Below, one piece after another: positions 8,893-17,245 of a stretch of DNA of 64,000 nucleotides. The notes beneath the pieces were generated by a model. That model ran no database searches and was not told the origin of the DNA. It worked only from the letters and a program-made list of their open reading frames with translations. The stretch lies in the NCBI GenBank assembly GCA_963774155.1, contig CAVZDW010000010.1:124001-188000 (forward strand). The letters run 5' to 3'. Numbering within the stretch: the first letter of the stretch is position 1; every line of letters starts with the position of its first letter. The stretch comes from DASSUW01 sp963774155. Lineage in GTDB: Bacteria > Actinomycetota > Thermoleophilia > Solirubrobacterales > Solirubrobacteraceae. A program made the position numbers and the translations under genes.

Positions 8893-9057
8893 ATGGCCCG
8901 TGGAGACGTCCGGATCGCCGTCACCCTCGCGTGCGAGGAGTGCAAGCGCCGGAACTACCAGACCAATAAGTCCAAGCGGAACAACCCCGATCGCATCACC
9001 CTGCGCAAGTACTGCAAGTGGTGCCGGCGTCATACGGGGCACCGCGAGACCCGCTAG
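8893..9057 (+). CDS. rpmG: 50S ribosomal protein L33
   Basis: 54 aa, small and basic, with two CxxC pairs (CEEC near residue 15 and CKWC near residue 43) that bind zinc, the C+ form of L33. It belongs to the large subunit near the E site. It was too short for the usual length cutoff but has a clean ATG and is followed after 10 bases by secE, the order found in many bacteria (rpmG-secE-nusG-rplK). Confidence 0.95.
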   Translation: MARGDVRIAVTLACEECKRRNYQTNKSKRNNPDRITLRKYCKWCRRHTGHRETR

Positions 9058-9067
9058 GGACCAACCG

Positions 9068-9607
9068 ATGGCCCGCGATCGACAGCGCGCGAAGCAGCGG
9101 CGGCGCAGCCGTCAGCCCGGGGCCGGCGGCCCCGCGGCCGGCTCCGGTCGTACTCGCCCGCGGGATACGTCCCCGCCCGCCCCGGAACCGACCGACACCG
9201 AGTTCGGCGGGACGACGCCCGCTCCCGAGCCGACCAAGCACGCCTTCCCCGACGTGGAGGAGGCGCGCATGGCCGAGGCCGGCGCCGGCGAGTTCGACGA
9301 GACGGCCGCGCCGACCGATCCCGCGGTGCTGGAGGAGCGCGCCGAGGCGCGCCGCCCCCGCCGCCAGCGCGGTCGCATCCTCACCTTCCTCGGCCATGTC
9401 GTCGACGAGCTCCGCCGCGTCCAGTGGCCGGACCGCAGGCAGACCGGTCAGGGCACAGCTGTCACCCTGGGGTTCGTTGTCGTCGCCGGAGGCTTCCTCG
9501 GGCTGATGGACGCCATCTGGAAGCCCCTGGTCGACGCGATATATCGTAACGTCGCCGAAGGCAAGCGCGTCAGCGATTGCCTGGCAGGCGAAAGGAACAT
9601 TGAATTT
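9068..9607 (+). CDS. secE: Preprotein translocase subunit SecE, reading open into nusG
   Basis: The first ~110 residues are a polar, proline- and acid-rich extension. The SecE core follows: VVDELRRVQWPDRRQT (the amphipathic helix with the conserved ELxxVxWP) and one membrane span at about residues 130-150. SecE clamps SecY in the inner membrane. No stop codon occurs after the span: the frame crosses a 47-bp repeat (residues VAEGKRVSDCLAGE) and continues in phase into nusG. The coordinates given end just before the nusG ATG. A TAA is present at 9547-9549 in the +1 frame, so a lost stop caused by a sequencing indel is possible. Confidence 0.8.
9547..9593 (+). repeat. Structured dispersed repeat, copy A (between secE and nusG)
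   Basis: 47 bp, identical at all but two positions to copies at 12375 and 53367. It begins TAACGTCGCC and ends GGCGAAA. The inner hairpin is 9560-9581: arm GGCAAGCGC, loop GTCA, arm GCGATTGCC with one G/A mismatch; TCGCC and GGCGA can form an outer stem. It lies directly upstream of nusG and ends in the AAAGGA that may serve as the nusG ribosome site. It is read through in frame by secE-nusG. Confidence 0.85.
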
Positions 9608-10132
9608 ATGTTTCGCTGGTACGTCATCAACACCTATTCCGGGCACGAGAACAAGGTCAAGCAGAACCTCGAGCACCGCGTGAGCTCCCTCAACCAGGCG
9701 CGCTCCGTGCGCCGCGTGGTCGTGCCGACCGAGTCCGTGCAGGAAATGAAGGACAACCAGAAGATCACGGTCGAGAAGCGGACCATGCCGGGCTACGTGC
9801 TCGTGAACATGGACCTCAACGAGGATTCGTGGGCCGTCGTGAAGGGCACGCCCGGCGTGACGGGCTTCGTCGGCGCGTCGAACGAGCCGATCCCGCTGAC
9901 GCAGATGGAGGTCGACCGCCTGCTGCACCGCAGCGACGTCGCGGTCCGCGCCCCCAGCCGCGCCCAGTTCTCGATCGGCGAGTCCGTCAAGGTGATCTCC
10001 GGCCCGCTCTCCGACTTCTCAGGCGAGATCTCGGAGATCAACGAGGACGCGAGCAAGCTCAAGGTCCTGGTCTCCATCTTCGGGCGCGAGACGCCGGTGG
10101 AGGTCGGGTACGACCAGGTGAAGAAAATCTAA
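9608..10132 (+). CDS. nusG: Transcription termination/antitermination protein NusG
   Basis: 174 aa from the ATG at 9608 (MFRWYVINTYSGHENKV), close to the family length of about 180. The N-terminal NGN domain (about residues 1-110) binds RNA polymerase; the C-terminal KOW domain (GESVKVISGPLSDFSGEI, about 120-174) contacts Rho or ribosomal S10. It couples transcription to translation. The frame is open upstream through secE, so a 354-residue SecE-NusG product starting at 9068 is formally encoded. AAAGGA at 9591-9596 is the nearest ribosome site. rplK follows after 5 bases. Confidence 0.93.
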   Translation: MFRWYVINTYSGHENKVKQNLEHRVSSLNQARSVRRVVVPTESVQEMKDNQKITVEKRTMPGYVLVNMDLNEDSWAVVKGTPGVTGFVGASNEPIPLTQMEVDRLLHRSDVAVRAPSRAQFSIGESVKVISGPLSDFSGEISEINEDASKLKVLVSIFGRETPVEVGYDQVKKI

Positions 10133-10137
10133 GGCTT

Positions 10138-10563
10138 ATGGCAAAGAAAGTCCTCACGACAATCAAGCTGCAGGCGCCCGGAGGCCAGGCCTCCCCGGCG
10201 CCGCCCGTCGGCCCCGCACTGGGCCAGCACGGCATCAACATCATGGAGTTCGTCAAGGCGTTCAACGCCCAGACGGCGAACGACATGGGCACGACGATCC
10301 CGGTGGAGATCACGGTCTTCGAGGATCGCTCGTTCACGTTCATCACCAAGACGCCGCCGGCCGCGGTGCTGATCCGCCAGGCGATCGGCATCGAGAAGGG
10401 GTCCGGCGAGCCGAACCGCAACAAGGTCGGCACGATCAGCAAGGACCAGGTCCGGCAGATCGCCGAGAAGAAGCTCCCCGACCTGAACGCGCACGACGTC
10501 GATCAGGCGGCCAAGATCATCGAGGGCACCGCGCGCTCGATGGGCGTGGAGGTGGTGGCCTGA
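10138..10563 (+). CDS. rplK: 50S ribosomal protein L11
   Basis: 141 aa, the normal length. The N-terminal PGGQASPAPPVGPALGQHG motif is diagnostic; this proline-rich hinge binds the GTPase-associated centre of 23S rRNA with L10-L12. It follows nusG and overlaps rplA by one base (TGATG), so it lies in the secE-nusG-rplKAJL unit. Confidence 0.97.
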   Translation: MAKKVLTTIKLQAPGGQASPAPPVGPALGQHGINIMEFVKAFNAQTANDMGTTIPVEITVFEDRSFTFITKTPPAAVLIRQAIGIEKGSGEPNRNKVGTISKDQVRQIAEKKLPDLNAHDVDQAAKIIEGTARSMGVEVVA

Positions 10564-11291
10564 TGGCCAAGCACGGTCGCAGCTACGTGGAGGCGCGTGA
10601 GAAGATCGACCGCGAGCGCGAGTACAGCCCGCACGAGGCCGTCCGCCTCGTCAAGGACCTCAAGCGCGCGAAGTTCGACGAGTCGGTCGAGGTGCACGTG
10701 CGCACCGGGCTCAACGTCCGCCATGCCGACGAGCAGCTGCGCGGCACCATCGCGCTGCCCCACGGCCTCGGCAAGGACGTCAAGATCGCCGTCTTCGCCA
10801 AGGGCGACAAGGCGCGCGAGGCCGAGGAGGCCGGCGCCGACTACGTGGGCGCCGAGGACCTCGCGGAGCGCATCCAGAACGAGGGCTTCACCGATTTCGA
10901 CGTCGCCATCGCCACGCCGGACCTGATGCCGGTCGTCGGCCGCCTGGGCCGCATCCTCGGCCCGCAGGGCAAGATGCCGAACCCCAAGGTCGGCACCGTG
11001 ACGATGGACGTCCGCAAGGCCGTCGAGGAGTCCAAGGCCGGCAAGGTCGAGTACCGCACCGACCGCACGGCGATCGTCCACATGACGGTGGGCAAGACGT
11101 CGTTCCCCGAGGAGCACCTGCTCGCGAACTACCAGGCCATCATCGAGGAGCTCATCCGGGCCAAGCCGTCCGCGGCGAAGGGCCGGTACCTGCGCTCCGT
11201 CGTGATGGCCGCGACGATGGGTCCGGGCATCAAGATCGACCCGTCGCGTACCCGTGATCTGATCGAGTCGGAGGCTGCCGCGACCGCATAG
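10563..11291 (+). CDS. rplA: 50S ribosomal protein L1
   Basis: 242 aa. The segment GRILGPQGKMPNPKVGT is the L1 signature. L1 forms the mobile stalk near the E site and in many bacteria represses its own operon. It starts one base inside the rplK stop. The 58 bases after it (11292-11349) precede rplJ and contain a CCCGG/CCGGG pairing, which could be part of an L10-leader, but the element is too short for me to be sure. Confidence 0.97.
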   Translation: MAKHGRSYVEAREKIDREREYSPHEAVRLVKDLKRAKFDESVEVHVRTGLNVRHADEQLRGTIALPHGLGKDVKIAVFAKGDKAREAEEAGADYVGAEDLAERIQNEGFTDFDVAIATPDLMPVVGRLGRILGPQGKMPNPKVGTVTMDVRKAVEESKAGKVEYRTDRTAIVHMTVGKTSFPEEHLLANYQAIIEELIRAKPSAAKGRYLRSVVMAATMGPGIKIDPSRTRDLIESEAAATA

Positions 11292-11349
11292 GCCGCGACA
11301 GCCCTCCAAAGACCCCCGGCGACCGTAAGTCCGGGACAGGAGGAACCGC

Positions 11350-11979
11350 TTGAACCGAGACCAGAAAGCCGCGGTCATCGACGAGGTGGCCGCACAGATC
11401 TCCGAGTCGGAGGCCGTCTTCGCGGTGGACTACCGCGGCATCTCCGTGCCGCAGGCCGCCGCGCTGCGCGTCCGCCTGCGCGAGACGGACGCGAGCTTCC
11501 GCGTCGTCAAGAACACGCTGACCGAGCGCGCGGCCGACAAGGCCGGCGCCGACGGCCTCAAGGAGCTGCTCGAGGGCCCGACCGCGATGACGTTCGTGCG
11601 CGGCGACGCCGCCGCGGCCGCCAAGGCGCTCTCGGACTTCCGCCGCTCGACCGGCGGTCAGCTGCTGCAGTTCAAGGGCGGCTGGATGAACGGCGCGCCG
11701 CTCGGCGCCGAGCAGATCGAGGCCATCGCCAAGCTGCCGTCGCGCGACGTGCTCTACGGCCGCCTCGTGGGCATGGTCGCTTCGCCGCTCACCGGTCTCG
11801 TGACCAGCCTGAGCGGCCTCATCGGCGGCCTCGCCCGGCAGCTCCAGCAGATGGCCGACGAGGGCCTGGTGGGCGGCAACGCCCCCGCCCCCGCCGCGGC
11901 GCCCGAGCCGGTCGCCGAAGCGGCTCCGGCCCCCGAGGAGCCCACCCCTTCCGACACTGAGACCCCCCAGGAGGACTAA
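11350..11979 (+). CDS. rplJ: 50S ribosomal protein L10
   Basis: 209 aa from a TTG start preceded by GGAGGAA. The N-terminal fold reads NRDQKAAVIDEVAAQI and FAVDYRGISVPQ, typical of L10, which anchors L12 dimers to the ribosome stalk. The last ~45 residues are an Ala/Pro/Glu-rich tail (NAPAPAAAPEPVAEAAPAPE), longer than in E. coli, in keeping with other disordered tails in this window. rplL follows after two bases. Confidence 0.95.
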   Translation: MNRDQKAAVIDEVAAQISESEAVFAVDYRGISVPQAAALRVRLRETDASFRVVKNTLTERAADKAGADGLKELLEGPTAMTFVRGDAAAAAKALSDFRRSTGGQLLQFKGGWMNGAPLGAEQIEAIAKLPSRDVLYGRLVGMVASPLTGLVTSLSGLIGGLARQLQQMADEGLVGGNAPAPAAAPEPVAEAAPAPEEPTPSDTETPQED

Positions 11980-11981
11980 GA

Positions 11982-12368
11982 ATGGCCACCACCACCCAGG
12001 ACTGGATCGAGGAGCTCAAGTCGATCTCCGTGCTTGAGCTCTCCGAGCGCATCAAGGCGCTCGAGGAGGAGTTCGGCGTGTCCGCCACGGCGGTCGCGGC
12101 TGCGGCCCCGGCCGCCGGCGGCGGCGGGGCCGACGACGGCGCGGCTGCCGAGGAGCAGACGGCGTTCGACGTCGTCCTCACGGGCGCCGGCGACAAGAAG
12201 ATCCAGGTCATCAAGGTCGTCCGCGCGGCGACCGGCCTCGGTCTCAAGGAGGCCAAGGCGCTCGTCGACGAGGCCCCGAAGCCCGTCAAGGAGGGCCTCG
12301 AGCGCGAGGAGGCCGACAAGCTCAAGGGCGAGCTCGAGGAGGCCGGCGCCTCCGTCGAGGTCAAGTAG
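11982..12368 (+). CDS. rplL: 50S ribosomal protein L7/L12
   Basis: 128 aa. The N-terminal dimerisation domain, an alanine/glycine hinge (about residues 42-55) and the C-terminal factor-binding domain with KKIQVIKVVRAATGLGLKEAK and DEAPKPVKEG are all present. It recruits translation GTPases. Last gene of the unit; the structured repeat copy B starts 6 bases after its stop and a strong terminator follows. Confidence 0.97.
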   Translation: MATTTQDWIEELKSISVLELSERIKALEEEFGVSATAVAAAAPAAGGGGADDGAAAEEQTAFDVVLTGAGDKKIQVIKVVRAATGLGLKEAKALVDEAPKPVKEGLEREEADKLKGELEEAGASVEVK

Positions 12369-12374
12369 GCCGTG

Positions 12375-12429
12375 TAACGTCGCCGAAGGCGAGCGCGTCA
12401 GCGATCGCCTGGCAGGCGAAACCGTTCTC
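12375..12429 (+). repeat. Structured dispersed repeat, copy B (rplL 3' UTR)
   Basis: The 47-bp core (12375-12421) plus CCGTTCTC shared only with copy C. The inner hairpin is 12388-12409. Relative to copies A and C, base 12391 is G instead of A and its pairing partner 12406 is C instead of T, so the stem is kept. It lies between the rplL stop and the terminator and so would be in the mRNA 3' end. Confidence 0.85.
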
Positions 12430-12430
12430 G

Positions 12431-12461
12431 AAGGGCGCCCACGGGGCGCCCTTCGTCGTTT
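12431..12461 (+). terminator. Intrinsic terminator of the rplKAJL unit
   Basis: Perfect 10-bp stem, AAGGGCGCCC (12431-12440) with GGGCGCCCTT (12444-12453), loop ACG, followed by CGTCGTTT. It separates the ribosomal unit from the L,D-transpeptidase gene. Confidence 0.85.
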
Positions 12462-12466
12462 AACGT
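12461..12466 (+). promoter_or_regulatory. -10-like box TAACGT before the L,D-transpeptidase gene
   Basis: TAACGT ends 6 bases before the ATG at 12473 and no Shine-Dalgarno sequence separates them, consistent with a leaderless mRNA. The same hexamer begins the 47-bp repeat. Confidence 0.35.
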
Positions 12467-12472
12467 CGGTCC

Positions 12473-13162
12473 ATGCGCCTGGTCGCCGCGGCGGTGGTGG
12501 GGCTCGCGGTCTTCGCGCCGCCCGCGGCGGCGCGAGACGTGCGGCTGTCGGACGAGCGCTCGTACACCCGCACCGCCGAGGTCCGTGACGTCGTGCCGGT
12601 CCGCCGCGCGCCGGACCGCGACGCGGCCCGCGTCGGCCGGCTGCACCACTGGACCGAGGGGCGCTTCCCGGAGACGTACCTGCTCCAGCGCCGCCGCGTC
12701 GTCGACGGCGCCGCGTGGGTGCGCATCCGGCTGCCCGGGCGCCCGAACGGGCGCGCCGGCTGGGTCCCGGCCGAGGCGCTGCGGCCGGCGCAGCTGACCC
12801 GCTGGGCGCTCGTGCTCGACCGCAGCCGCCAGCGCATCAAGCTGCTCCGCAAGGGTCGCGTCGTGTGGCGCGCGCCGGTCGGCATCGGCGCGCCGGGGAT
12901 GGAGACGCCGCGCGGGCGCTTCTGGGTCCGCGAGAAGTTCCCCGTCCCCGGCGACGGCATCTACGGGCCGTGGGCGTTCGGCACGAGCGCGTACTCCGCG
13001 CTGTCGGAGTGGCCGGGCGGCGGCGTCATCGGCCTGCACGGGACCAACCAGCCGGACCTCATCCCCGGCCGCCCGTCGCACGGCTGCATCCGGCTGCGCA
13101 ACGCCGACATCCGCCACCTGGCGCGCCGGATCCCGATCGGCACGCCCCTCCACATCCGCTGA
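12473..13162 (+). CDS. Secreted L,D-transpeptidase (YkuD domain)
   Basis: 229 aa. A signal peptide covers residues 1-21 (to AAAR). An SH3-like region follows (VVPVRRAPDRDAARVGRL to GRAGWVPAEAL), then the YkuD catalytic domain from about residue 105 to the end with HGTNQPDL and the active-site SHGCIRLRN, Cys205. These enzymes form 3-3 cross-links in peptidoglycan or attach proteins to it in the cell wall. The gene is single, between a terminator upstream and the secreted repeat protein downstream. Donor and acceptor specificity are unknown. Confidence 0.9.
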   Translation: MRLVAAAVVGLAVFAPPAAARDVRLSDERSYTRTAEVRDVVPVRRAPDRDAARVGRLHHWTEGRFPETYLLQRRRVVDGAAWVRIRLPGRPNGRAGWVPAEALRPAQLTRWALVLDRSRQRIKLLRKGRVVWRAPVGIGAPGMETPRGRFWVREKFPVPGDGIYGPWAFGTSAYSALSEWPGGGVIGLHGTNQPDLIPGRPSHGCIRLRNADIRHLARRIPIGTPLHIR

Positions 13163-13220
13163 CCGGTTCACCCACTCCGGGTGACGACAGGCGCCCCCCG
13201 GGTGGGCGAGGATCGGCCTC

Positions 13221-15444
13221 ATGGCGGTCAGGCGTCTCGTCGGTCTCGCGGTGTTGGTCCTGGCGCTGGCCGACGCCGCGCCCGCTCTCGCCACCCACAA
13301 GCGGCTCGTCACCGTCGCGGCGCGCGTGTGCCCGAGCTACGAGGCGATCACGGCCAACCGCGCGCGCAACAACATCCAGGAGAGCCTGCGCGACCTCGGC
13401 GCGAACACGCCATACGGGACCCGGCTCCCCGACGGCCGCTGGGTCCCGAACCTGATCGATCCGGAGATCGAGGCGGAGTTCCAGCCGGATTGCGCGCCGC
13501 TGCAGGGCTGGAACTTCAAGCTCGGCCGGGGCATCGGCGGGCAGGACACCGGCATCTGGGGCGCGCTCTCACGGGTCAGCAACACGTACCCGGGAGTGAT
13601 CACGACCGAGGACTCGGTGCGGTTGCGGGACGAGTTCGGTCATCCCGTGCAGGCCGGCGTCCGCATCGAGGGCGCCACCACGTATCGAGCTCACCGATGC
13701 GCAGCTCGACCAGTCCGAAAGCAGCGAGAAGCTGTGGATCCAGGGAGGCGTGCCGGGGACGCCGATCACGGGCGACCCGAACACCTACGCGTTCGGCGCG
13801 CTCCGGTGCGCCACCGACAACCTCAACGGCGACAACGTCGAGTGGATCGCCTATCCGGACGGCGGCGTCGAGCACGTCTTCTGCTTCGCCTACTACGTGT
13901 CGCCCGCGCCGACGAGCGGCACGATCATCGTCGAGAAGCGGATCGTGGCGCCCGCTGGCACCCCGCCGCAGACCGTGCGCTTCGAGGGCAACATCTCCTA
14001 CGCGCCGGAGTCGCCCGGAGGGCCCGGGGTCTTCGACCTCACGGCCGCCCCGGGCAAGCCGGGCTCGATGTCGTTCATCCGCGCCGCGGACACCGACTGG
14101 TACTTCGAGGAGCGGCGGACGAGCGAGCTCGGATCCCTCGACACGCCGACCTGCACGTCCACCCCGGCGCCCGGGGGTGCGTCCAGCACGTACACCGTCA
14201 CCGGCGGCAACCGCGTGACGGTCGACCTGGCGCCGGGCGACACGATGCGCTGCACGTACGTCAACCGCATCGTGCCGCCGGTGGCCGGCCTGCTCATCCG
14301 CAAGGTCACGAACGGCGCGCTCGGGACGTTCGCCTTCTCGGTCGACGGCGGGCCGTTCAACATCACGGCCCAGACGCTGAGCGAGGGCGCCGCCTACGAC
14401 GCCACGCCGCGGCTGACCGACCTCGAGCCAGGCCGGCACACGATCCGGGAGCGCCTCCCCGAGAGCGACGCCGGTGAGTGGTCGCAGGAGAGCGTGTTCT
14501 GCGGCGCCCAGCGGCGTGGGCTCGGCGACGAGGTCGTCGTGGACATCCCGGCCGGCACCGGCCAGGCCTGTACGTTCACCAACCGCTTCACGCACGCGGG
14601 CGCGATCCGGATCTACAAGAGCACGCTCAACGGCGACGCCACGACGCGCTTCCAGATCAGCCCGATCGCCGACCCCGAGGTCGAGTACGAACAGATCGCC
14701 GAGACGACGGCCGATGGGCCGCCGGTGCTGGCCAAGGGCGACGACACGTCGGCGATCCCGCTCGGGCTGTATGCGATCCAGGAGACCACGGCGTCGACCG
14801 ACGGCAATGACGGCCTGTGGCGCGTGGCCGCGATCGTCTGCGATGAAGTGCCGGTCTGGAGCGAGCAGGGGCGGATCCTGATCCGTCTCACGACCGACAA
14901 CCCGAAGGTGCGGTGCGGCTTCACCAACGAGCTCGTGCAGACGCCCGACCCGCCGGAACCGCCGTCGCCCTCGCCGCCCGACCCGCCGGTTCCGCCGGGA
15001 CCCGTGCCGGACGCGAGCGAGGGCGGGATCTCCGGCGAGACGGCGGAGAACCCGGCCGAGCTGCGCGTGACCAAGACGGTCTCGCCGCGGCGGGTCGCCG
15101 CCGGGCAGATCGCGACCTACCGCGTCGTCGTGCGCAATCGCGGGCCGGCGGCGGCGCGAGCCGTGACGGTCGTGGAGCGGACGCGCGCGCCGCGGGGCGC
15201 CATCATCAGCGCCCGGTCGAGCCGCGGGAGCTGCTTCAGCGGCCACCCCCGCTACTGCGCGATCGGCCGGCTCGCCGCCGGGGGCCGGGCGGTGATCACG
15301 GTCCGGGCCCGGACGACGCAGCTCGGGCGCATCCGCAACGTGGTCGCCGTCAACACGGGCACGCAGCAGCGCACGAGACGCGGCAAGGTCGCGCGCGCCG
15401 ACATCGTGGTCATTCCGGCGCCGGTCCCGCGCTTCACGGGTTAG
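13221..15444 (+). CDS. Secreted multi-domain surface protein (SpaA/prealbumin-like modules, C-terminal DUF11), frameshifted
   Basis: The signal peptide is MAVRRLVGLAVLVLALADA (residues 1-25). The first frame ends near 13676-13684; the next frame continues with ELTDAQLDQSESSEKLW and runs to 15444, giving about 740 aa. After an N-terminal Cys-containing domain come at least three similar beta-sandwich units, each ending in a CTYVNR, CTFTNR or CGFTNE motif, as in prealbumin-like (SpaA-type) stalk proteins. A proline-rich linker (PDPPEPPSPSPPDPP) leads to a DUF11 domain with LRVTKTVSPRRVAAGQ and NRGPAAARAVTV. No sortase signal or membrane anchor is seen, so attachment is unclear. Confidence 0.7.
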
Positions 15445-15506
15445 GAGCTGTTGCGCGGCGTTACGGGACGCCGTGACGCTCCTCGCCCCGTGGCACGTTC
15501 CCGCCC

Positions 15507-16778
15507 ATGCGCGTCGCCGCGGCGCTGCTCGTCCTCACCGCCGTGTCGGTGCTCCTCCGCACGGGAGCGCTCGACGCGGGGTACTGGATCGACGAGGCGA
15601 TCGCGGTCGGCATCGCCTCGCACGAGCCGGGGGAGATCCCGGCGCTGCTGCGCCAGGACGGCTCGCCGCCGCTCTACTACCTGCTCCTGCACGGCTGGAT
15701 GGCGCTGGCCGGCGAGGGGGAGGCGGCCACGCGGGCGCTCTCGCTGCTCTTCGCCGCGCTTGCCGTCCCAGTCGCCTGGTGGGCCGCCGGCCGCCGGGCG
15801 GCCGTCGTCGCCGCGGTCTGCCCGATCCTCGGGGTCTACGCGCAGGAGGCGCGGATGTACTCGCTCGTGGCCGTGCTCTCGCTCGTGGCCGTCGGCGCGT
15901 TCGTCAAGGGCCACCGCGTGCTGCTCGTCGCCGCGCTCGTCGCGCTGCTCTACACCCACACCTGGGGCGTCTTCCTCGCCGTCCCGCTGATCGCGCTCTC
16001 GCGCGACCGGCTGGTGGTCGGCGCGGCCGTCGCCGTGCTCTACCTGCCGTGGCTGCCGAGCCTCGCCTTCCAGGCGCTGCACACCGGCGCGCCGTGGTCG
16101 CTCGCGCCGTCGGTCCTCTACCTCGTGCCGGTCGCGCTGCTCGTCGCCTGGCGCCCGCGCGACCGGCTCGTGCTCGCGGTGGCCGCCGGGATCGCGCTGG
16201 CGTGGGCGGCGTCGCAGATCACTCCCGCGTGGTCGCCGCGCTACCTGTTCGTCTTCTTCGGCCCGCTGCTGCTCCTGGTCGCGCGGCGCCCGTCGTGGGC
16301 CGTCGCCGGGCTCGCCGTCGCCCTGGTCCTGGCCGGGACGCCGATCAAGAGCAACGCGCGCGCCGTGGCGGCCAGCGTCGCCCCGAGCATCCGGCCGGGC
16401 GACCTCGTGATCTGCACGCAGCCCGAGCAGGTCCCCGTCCTGTACCGCTACCTGCCGGCCGGCGTGGAGTACCTGACGCCGCTGGGCACGCCGGCGGACC
16501 CCTCGCTCACCGACTGGCGCGACGCCCTGCCCGCCCTCCGCCGGGGCACCGCCGAGCGCGTCCTGGCGCCTCGCCTGGCGGGCGTTCGCCGGATCGTCCT
16601 CGTCATGCCCGTCTACCGCCACCCGCGATCGCCGTGGGCGCGCGCCGTCGGGCGCCGCACGCGCGAGTGGCGCGCGTACGTGCGCGCGCGGTTCGAGCCC
16701 GCGGGCGCCACGTCGCACCCCGATCCCGCGAGGTTCCGGAGCACGGTGCGCGCGGAGATCTACAGTTTGAGGCCGTGA
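15507..16778 (+). CDS. GT39-like polytopic membrane glycosyltransferase (ArnT/PMT family)
   Basis: 423 aa with about ten hydrophobic spans in the first 290 residues. The first extracellular loop has GYWIDEAIAVGIA, the Asp-Glu motif of dolichyl-phosphate mannose transferases and ArnT, and a QDGSPPLYYLLLHGW segment typical of the family. Such enzymes use polyprenyl-phosphate sugars to modify proteins or lipids on the outer face of the membrane. The C-terminal ~110 residues are soluble. The ATG has no clear ribosome site. The stop overlaps the next gene as GTGA. The neighbouring secreted protein is a possible but unproven target. Confidence 0.72.
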   Translation: MRVAAALLVLTAVSVLLRTGALDAGYWIDEAIAVGIASHEPGEIPALLRQDGSPPLYYLLLHGWMALAGEGEAATRALSLLFAALAVPVAWWAAGRRAAVVAAVCPILGVYAQEARMYSLVAVLSLVAVGAFVKGHRVLLVAALVALLYTHTWGVFLAVPLIALSRDRLVVGAAVAVLYLPWLPSLAFQALHTGAPWSLAPSVLYLVPVALLVAWRPRDRLVLAVAAGIALAWAASQITPAWSPRYLFVFFGPLLLLVARRPSWAVAGLAVALVLAGTPIKSNARAVAASVAPSIRPGDLVICTQPEQVPVLYRYLPAGVEYLTPLGTPADPSLTDWRDALPALRRGTAERVLAPRLAGVRRIVLVMPVYRHPRSPWARAVGRRTREWRAYVRARFEPAGATSHPDPARFRSTVRAEIYSLRP

Positions 16779-17245
16779 GCGAGCAGGATCGTCGCACCGC
16801 CGCCGAGCGCTATATCGCCGAGAGCCTGGAGGACCCCCGCAGTGGCGGCCAGCGGTTCTCCGAGCGCTCGCGCATGACCCGCCGGTCGCTCGAGCACTAC
16901 CTCAAGGCCGGCATGCGGCCGCGCTGGATGGACCGCCTGATCGAGATCGAGCGCGGCACCAAGCGCGAGCAGCGCCGCCTCGGCGAGGCGTACGCCGCCC
17001 TGAGCGAGGAGTGCGGCGCCGACCGCGCCCGCTTCGGCCGCCGGTGGCGGGAGATCGCGGACGCGTGGTGGTTCGAGGACCTCAACGAGCTGATCCGCAC
17101 CCACAACGAGTGGTATCCCGTCGAGCGCGACCTGCCGATGGATCTGCGCACCCGTGACTACGTGCTGATCAACGGCCGCTCGTACCGCCGGCGCGAGCTC
17201 GACGCCGAGTGGATCCTCGAGCAGTTCCCGGACAGCCATGGGTGA
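16775..17245 (+). CDS. Hypothetical protein, coupled to the GT39-like gene
   Basis: 156 aa, start GTG overlapping the previous stop by four bases. It is highly charged (many Arg and Glu) with no signal peptide or membrane span, so probably cytosolic and helical. Recognisable phrases such as MTRRSLEHYLKAGMRPRWMDRLIEIE and a Trp-rich ADAWWFEDLNELIRTHNEW do not match a family that I know. Codon use agrees with its neighbours. It overlaps the LysE gene by 8 bases. Function unknown. Confidence 0.7.
   Translation: MSEQDRRTAAERYIAESLEDPRSGGQRFSERSRMTRRSLEHYLKAGMRPRWMDRLIEIERGTKREQRRLGEAYAALSEECGADRARFGRRWREIADAWWFEDLNELIRTHNEWYPVERDLPMDLRTRDYVLINGRSYRRRELDAEWILEQFPDSHG

Noticed and set aside
11292..11349. 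Full L10 leader RNA before rplJ
   Set aside because: Only 58 bases with one small CCCGG/CCGGG pairing; the kink-turn and long stem expected of an L10 leader could not be identified with confidence.
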